NCBI GenBank assembly: GCA_039820425.1
Contig: JBCBQD010000246.1
Location: 1 to 8,769, forward strand
DNA length: 8,769 bases
Direction of reading: 5' to 3'
DNA from: SIO4C1 sp039820425
Lineage (GTDB): Bacteria > Cyanobacteriota > Cyanobacteriia > Phormidesmidales > Phormidesmidaceae
The translations under genes were made by a program, and so were the position numbers. This document shows positions 7,018-8,769 of this stretch, in pieces. The stretch's first letter is position 1; the number at the start of each line of letters is the position of its first letter. Below the pieces are notes generated by a model. It searched no databases. It saw only the letters and a program-made list of their open reading frames with translations, and was not told the origin of the DNA.

Positions 7018-7400
7018 TGGAAATGCATCCTTTGGCCCAGCAATCCATTGATGAAATTGCGACCACATTTGCTGCACTAGGGCAACCTTCGCGGCTAAAA
7101 GTTGTACGGTTACTCCTGTCGGCCTATCCTAAGGGGTTACCCGCCGGAGAAATTCAAAAAGAGTTAGAGATTGCTGCCCCAACCCTGTCTCACCACCTCG
7201 ACAAGCTGCGCCAAGTGGGCATTGTTGCGGCTGAGAAGGACCGCCAGTGGATCTGGTACAGCGTTCGCTCAGAGTCGCTCAAGCATCTGATCGATTTCTT
7301 GTTTGAGGAGTGTTGCACCCGTAATCAAGTTGTGGATATGGGGGAGGTAGACTTAGCGAATACCACTGGCACAGATAGCACTTCTGCCTGTTGTGATTGA
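7017..7400 (+). CDS. arsR: ArsR/SmtB-family metalloid-responsive repressor
   Basis: A 127-residue winged-helix repressor, a usual length for the family. Residues 14-97 form the domain: FAALGQPSRLKVVRLL (helices 1-2), the recognition helix region APTLSHHLDKLRQVGIV at 54-70, and the beta-wing DRQWIWYSVR at 75-84. The ELCVCDL arsenite site of E. coli ArsR is absent from the DNA-binding helix. The only four cysteines are C99-C100 (EECC) and C125-C126 (SACCD). Vicinal C-terminal cysteines are known as the As(III) site in the Acidithiobacillus ferrooxidans type of ArsR, so this is probably an independently evolved site of that kind. Start: ATG 7017 and ATG 7023 are both in frame, neither has a Shine-Dalgarno sequence, and both sit at the predicted transcription start, suggesting leaderless translation. 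It is the first gene of the operon, 60 bases before arsI. An antimonite or other SmtB-type metal sensor is possible, but the arsI/arsP context favours arsenic, perhaps MAs(III). Confidence 0.93.
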   Translation: MEMHPLAQQSIDEIATTFAALGQPSRLKVVRLLLSAYPKGLPAGEIQKELEIAAPTLSHHLDKLRQVGIVAAEKDRQWIWYSVRSESLKHLIDFLFEECCTRNQVVDMGEVDLANTTGTDSTSACCD

Positions 7401-7449
7401 ACCACTCCAAGTCTTTTGTCTTTTATTTTGATATTTGTAGAAATTTAAA

Positions 7450-7455
7450 AGGAGG
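7450..7455 (+). promoter_or_regulatory. Strong Shine-Dalgarno for arsI
   Basis: AGGAGG lies five bases before ATG 7461 and is a near-perfect anti-16S match. It contrasts with arsR, which has none, and arsP, which has only AGGGA (7971-7975) twelve bases from its ATG. ArsI may therefore be the most heavily translated product of the operon. Confidence 0.85.
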
Positions 7456-7460
7456 AGCCC

Positions 7461-7943
7461 ATGGCGATCTTTAAAGCCCATGTTGCACTGAGAGTGACTG
7501 ACCTTAACCGCTCTATCGCTTTTTACCAGGCAATGTTTGGGGTTAGGCCTGTGAAACACAAGGTTGGCTATGCCAAGTTTGATTTAGACAATCCGGGGCT
7601 AAATTTGACGCTGACTGTCAGCGATACTGCTCCCGTTCTGGGGGCGCTGTCTCATCTAGGGATTCAGGTGGATAGTCCTGAAGTCTTGAAAGCTGAGATC
7701 GCACGCCTCAAGACCGCTGGCCTAACCCCTGCGGAAGAACTCAATACAACCTGTTGCTACGCACTGCAAGACAAAGCCTGGGTCACCGACCCTGACGGCA
7801 ATCGATGGGAAATCTTCGTTGTCCATATTGCAGATACGGCCCCTGAACTCAACATTGGCACTCACCAGCTAGACGTTTCTATCTCTGAGCAGTCAGCCCC
7901 TGCGACATCGCGTACCTGTTGTGCACCGACCTGCTGTGCTTAA
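7461..7943 (+). CDS. arsI: ArsI, Fe(II)-dependent organoarsenical C-As lyase
   Basis: A 160-residue single-domain protein of the VOC (glyoxalase/bleomycin-resistance/extradiol dioxygenase) fold. ArsI enzymes cleave the C-As bond of trivalent organoarsenicals, such as MAs(III) to As(III), using oxygen and ferrous iron in the cytoplasm. The opening HVALRVTDLNRSIAFYQAMFG is the typical first beta-alpha unit. Likely iron ligands are H7, H65 and E117 (in DGNRWEIF). The substrate-binding vicinal cysteines C98-C99 are in the diagnostic motif NTTCCYALQDKAWVTDPDG. The C-terminal tail carries two more pairs, TCCAPTCCA (C153-C154, C158-C159). ATG 7461 is fixed by its Shine-Dalgarno sequence. It lies between arsR and the organoarsenical permease gene, as expected for a demethylation module. 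The same family includes CadI, described as cadmium-induced in Mycobacterium tuberculosis; the neighbours make the arsenic role much more likely. Confidence 0.94.
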   Translation: MAIFKAHVALRVTDLNRSIAFYQAMFGVRPVKHKVGYAKFDLDNPGLNLTLTVSDTAPVLGALSHLGIQVDSPEVLKAEIARLKTAGLTPAEELNTTCCYALQDKAWVTDPDGNRWEIFVVHIADTAPELNIGTHQLDVSISEQSAPATSRTCCAPTCCA

Positions 7944-7987
7944 CCCCAAAAAGAAATTGACTCGTTTTTAAGGGAATCTCTGGACCT

Positions 7988-8769
7988 ATGACCGCTAATG
8001 TTGTAACTCGACTCAATCGCAGTGTACGCCAGCTAGATGGGGTATTGCTGACGATCGCGCTCATCCTGCTGACCCTGATACTCCTGGCCCCGCCCCAGGT
8101 GCCCACGAGTATCGGTTTCACCCTGCAGAGCCTCTGGCATGTCGCTCCTTTTTTACTGTTGTCCATTGGCATTGCCGCCTATGCCTCAGCCAGCGGCGCT
8201 GACAACCTGATTGCCCGCGCCTTTCAAGGTCGGCTGACGGTGATGATTCCGGTGGCGGCTTTGATTGGGGCATTCTCACCTTTTTGCTCCTGCGGCGTGA
8301 TTCCGTTGATTGCGGCGCTGTTATCGATGGGGGTGCCGGTGGCGGCGGTGATGGCCTTTTGGCTGTCGTCACCGCTGATGGACCCGTCAATGTTTGTATT
8401 GACCGTGGGGACTTTGGGGATACAGTTTGCGATCGCAAAAACCCTCGCCACGGTCGCCATCGGTCTCTTGGGGGGCTTTGGCACCCTCCTGTTAATGAAG
8501 GCAGGCATTTCTGCCAAAATCTTTGCCCATCCACTCAGGGATGGCGTGGGCAATGGCGGTTGTGCAGGCAGCAAGATTCGCAAGCCTAAAGCCATTGTCT
8601 GGCGCTTCTGGCCTGATCCTGAACGCCGCCAAAAGTTTTGGAAAGGGGCTCGCAAAAACGCCTGGTTTCTCGGCAAATGGCTCGCCCTGGCGTTTGTCTT
8701 AGAAAGTCTGATGCTGGCCTATGTGCCCGATGGTTGGATTGGTGCGATCGCAGGGCAAGATAACCTGTT
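7988..8769 (+). CDS. arsP: ArsP-type DUF318 permease, organoarsenical efflux (3' partial)
   Basis: 260 codons are visible, with no stop before the right edge. The family signature PFCSCGVIPL is at residues 98-107 (C100, C102), followed by SMGVPVAAVMAFWLSSPLMDPSMF. Hydrophobic segments lie at about 19-35, 50-68, 84-97, 103-127, 135-150, 152-170 and 226-247. A basic loop at about 181-225 (GSKIRKPK, DPERRQKFWKG) is probably cytoplasmic. ArsP proteins (Pfam ArsP_1, PF03773) are inner-membrane exporters of trivalent organoarsenicals such as MAs(III) and roxarsone(III). Other DUF318 permeases lack an assigned substrate, so identity rests on the family signature plus 44-base spacing behind arsI. ATG 7988 is the start, with a weak AGGGA twelve bases upstream. 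The family is usually about 300-400 residues, so at least the last helices are missing from the window. HIP1 sites at 8429 and 8744 show that it is well adapted to the genome. Confidence 0.9.
   Translation, partial: MTANVVTRLNRSVRQLDGVLLTIALILLTLILLAPPQVPTSIGFTLQSLWHVAPFLLLSIGIAAYASASGADNLIARAFQGRLTVMIPVAALIGAFSPFCSCGVIPLIAALLSMGVPVAAVMAFWLSSPLMDPSMFVLTVGTLGIQFAIAKTLATVAIGLLGGFGTLLLMKAGISAKIFAHPLRDGVGNGGCAGSKIRKPKAIVWRFWPDPERRQKFWKGARKNAWFLGKWLALAFVLESLMLAYVPDGWIGAIAGQDNL

Noticed and set aside
6886..7077. Minus-strand open frame of 63 codons across the arsR promoter
   Set aside because: It overlaps the arsR start, promoter and operator on the opposite strand, with no recognisable domain.
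8118..8676. Long minus-strand open frames opposite arsP
   Set aside because: They are low-complexity Pro/Arg/Ser-rich shadows of a GC-rich membrane-protein gene whose plus-strand frame carries the DUF318 signature.

Overview
The window looks like the chromosome of a cyanobacterium, most likely a filamentous Leptolyngbya- or Phormidium-like lineage. The reasons are seven copies of the HIP1 octamer GCGATCGC, a pentapeptide-repeat/WD40 fusion with a typically cyanobacterial N-terminus, a giant polytopic membrane protein of a type I associate with cyanobacteria, and moderate GC content. No rRNA, tRNA, CRISPR array, insertion sequence or phage gene could be recognised.

Layout. (1) Positions 3-4610, plus strand: one giant integral membrane protein with dozens of transmembrane helices. 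Its frame is open to the left edge, so the gene probably starts outside the window. (2) 4611-4912: a 302-base gap between convergent genes, without a convincing terminator or gene. (3) 4913-6655, minus strand: a 580-residue protein with 21 pentapeptide repeats, one transmembrane segment and a complete seven-bladed WD40 propeller. (4) 6656-7016: a divergent intergenic region with several inverted repeats, a strong promoter and a palindromic operator. (5) 7017-8769, plus strand: a three-gene arsenic operon, arsR - arsI - arsP. The last gene runs off the right edge.

The arsenic genes form a coherent pathway for organoarsenicals. ArsR is an ArsR/SmtB repressor with a C-terminal vicinal cysteine pair. 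ArsI is a non-haem iron C-As lyase of the VOC fold, expected to convert trivalent methylarsenite to arsenite. ArsP is a DUF318-type permease, expected to export trivalent organoarsenicals. The operator overlaps the -10 element and touches the arsR start codon. From the promoter spacing, arsR appears to be transcribed from or next to the A of its ATG, that is, as a leaderless mRNA, whereas arsI has a near-perfect Shine-Dalgarno sequence.

The giant membrane protein and the WD40 protein have no assigned function, and nothing in the sequence ties them to the arsenic operon. I see no entirely new system. The points most worth a second look are the leaderless, self-operated arsR, the cysteine-pair tails shared by ArsR and ArsI, and the predicted topology that puts the WD40 propeller across the membrane from the pentapeptide helix.
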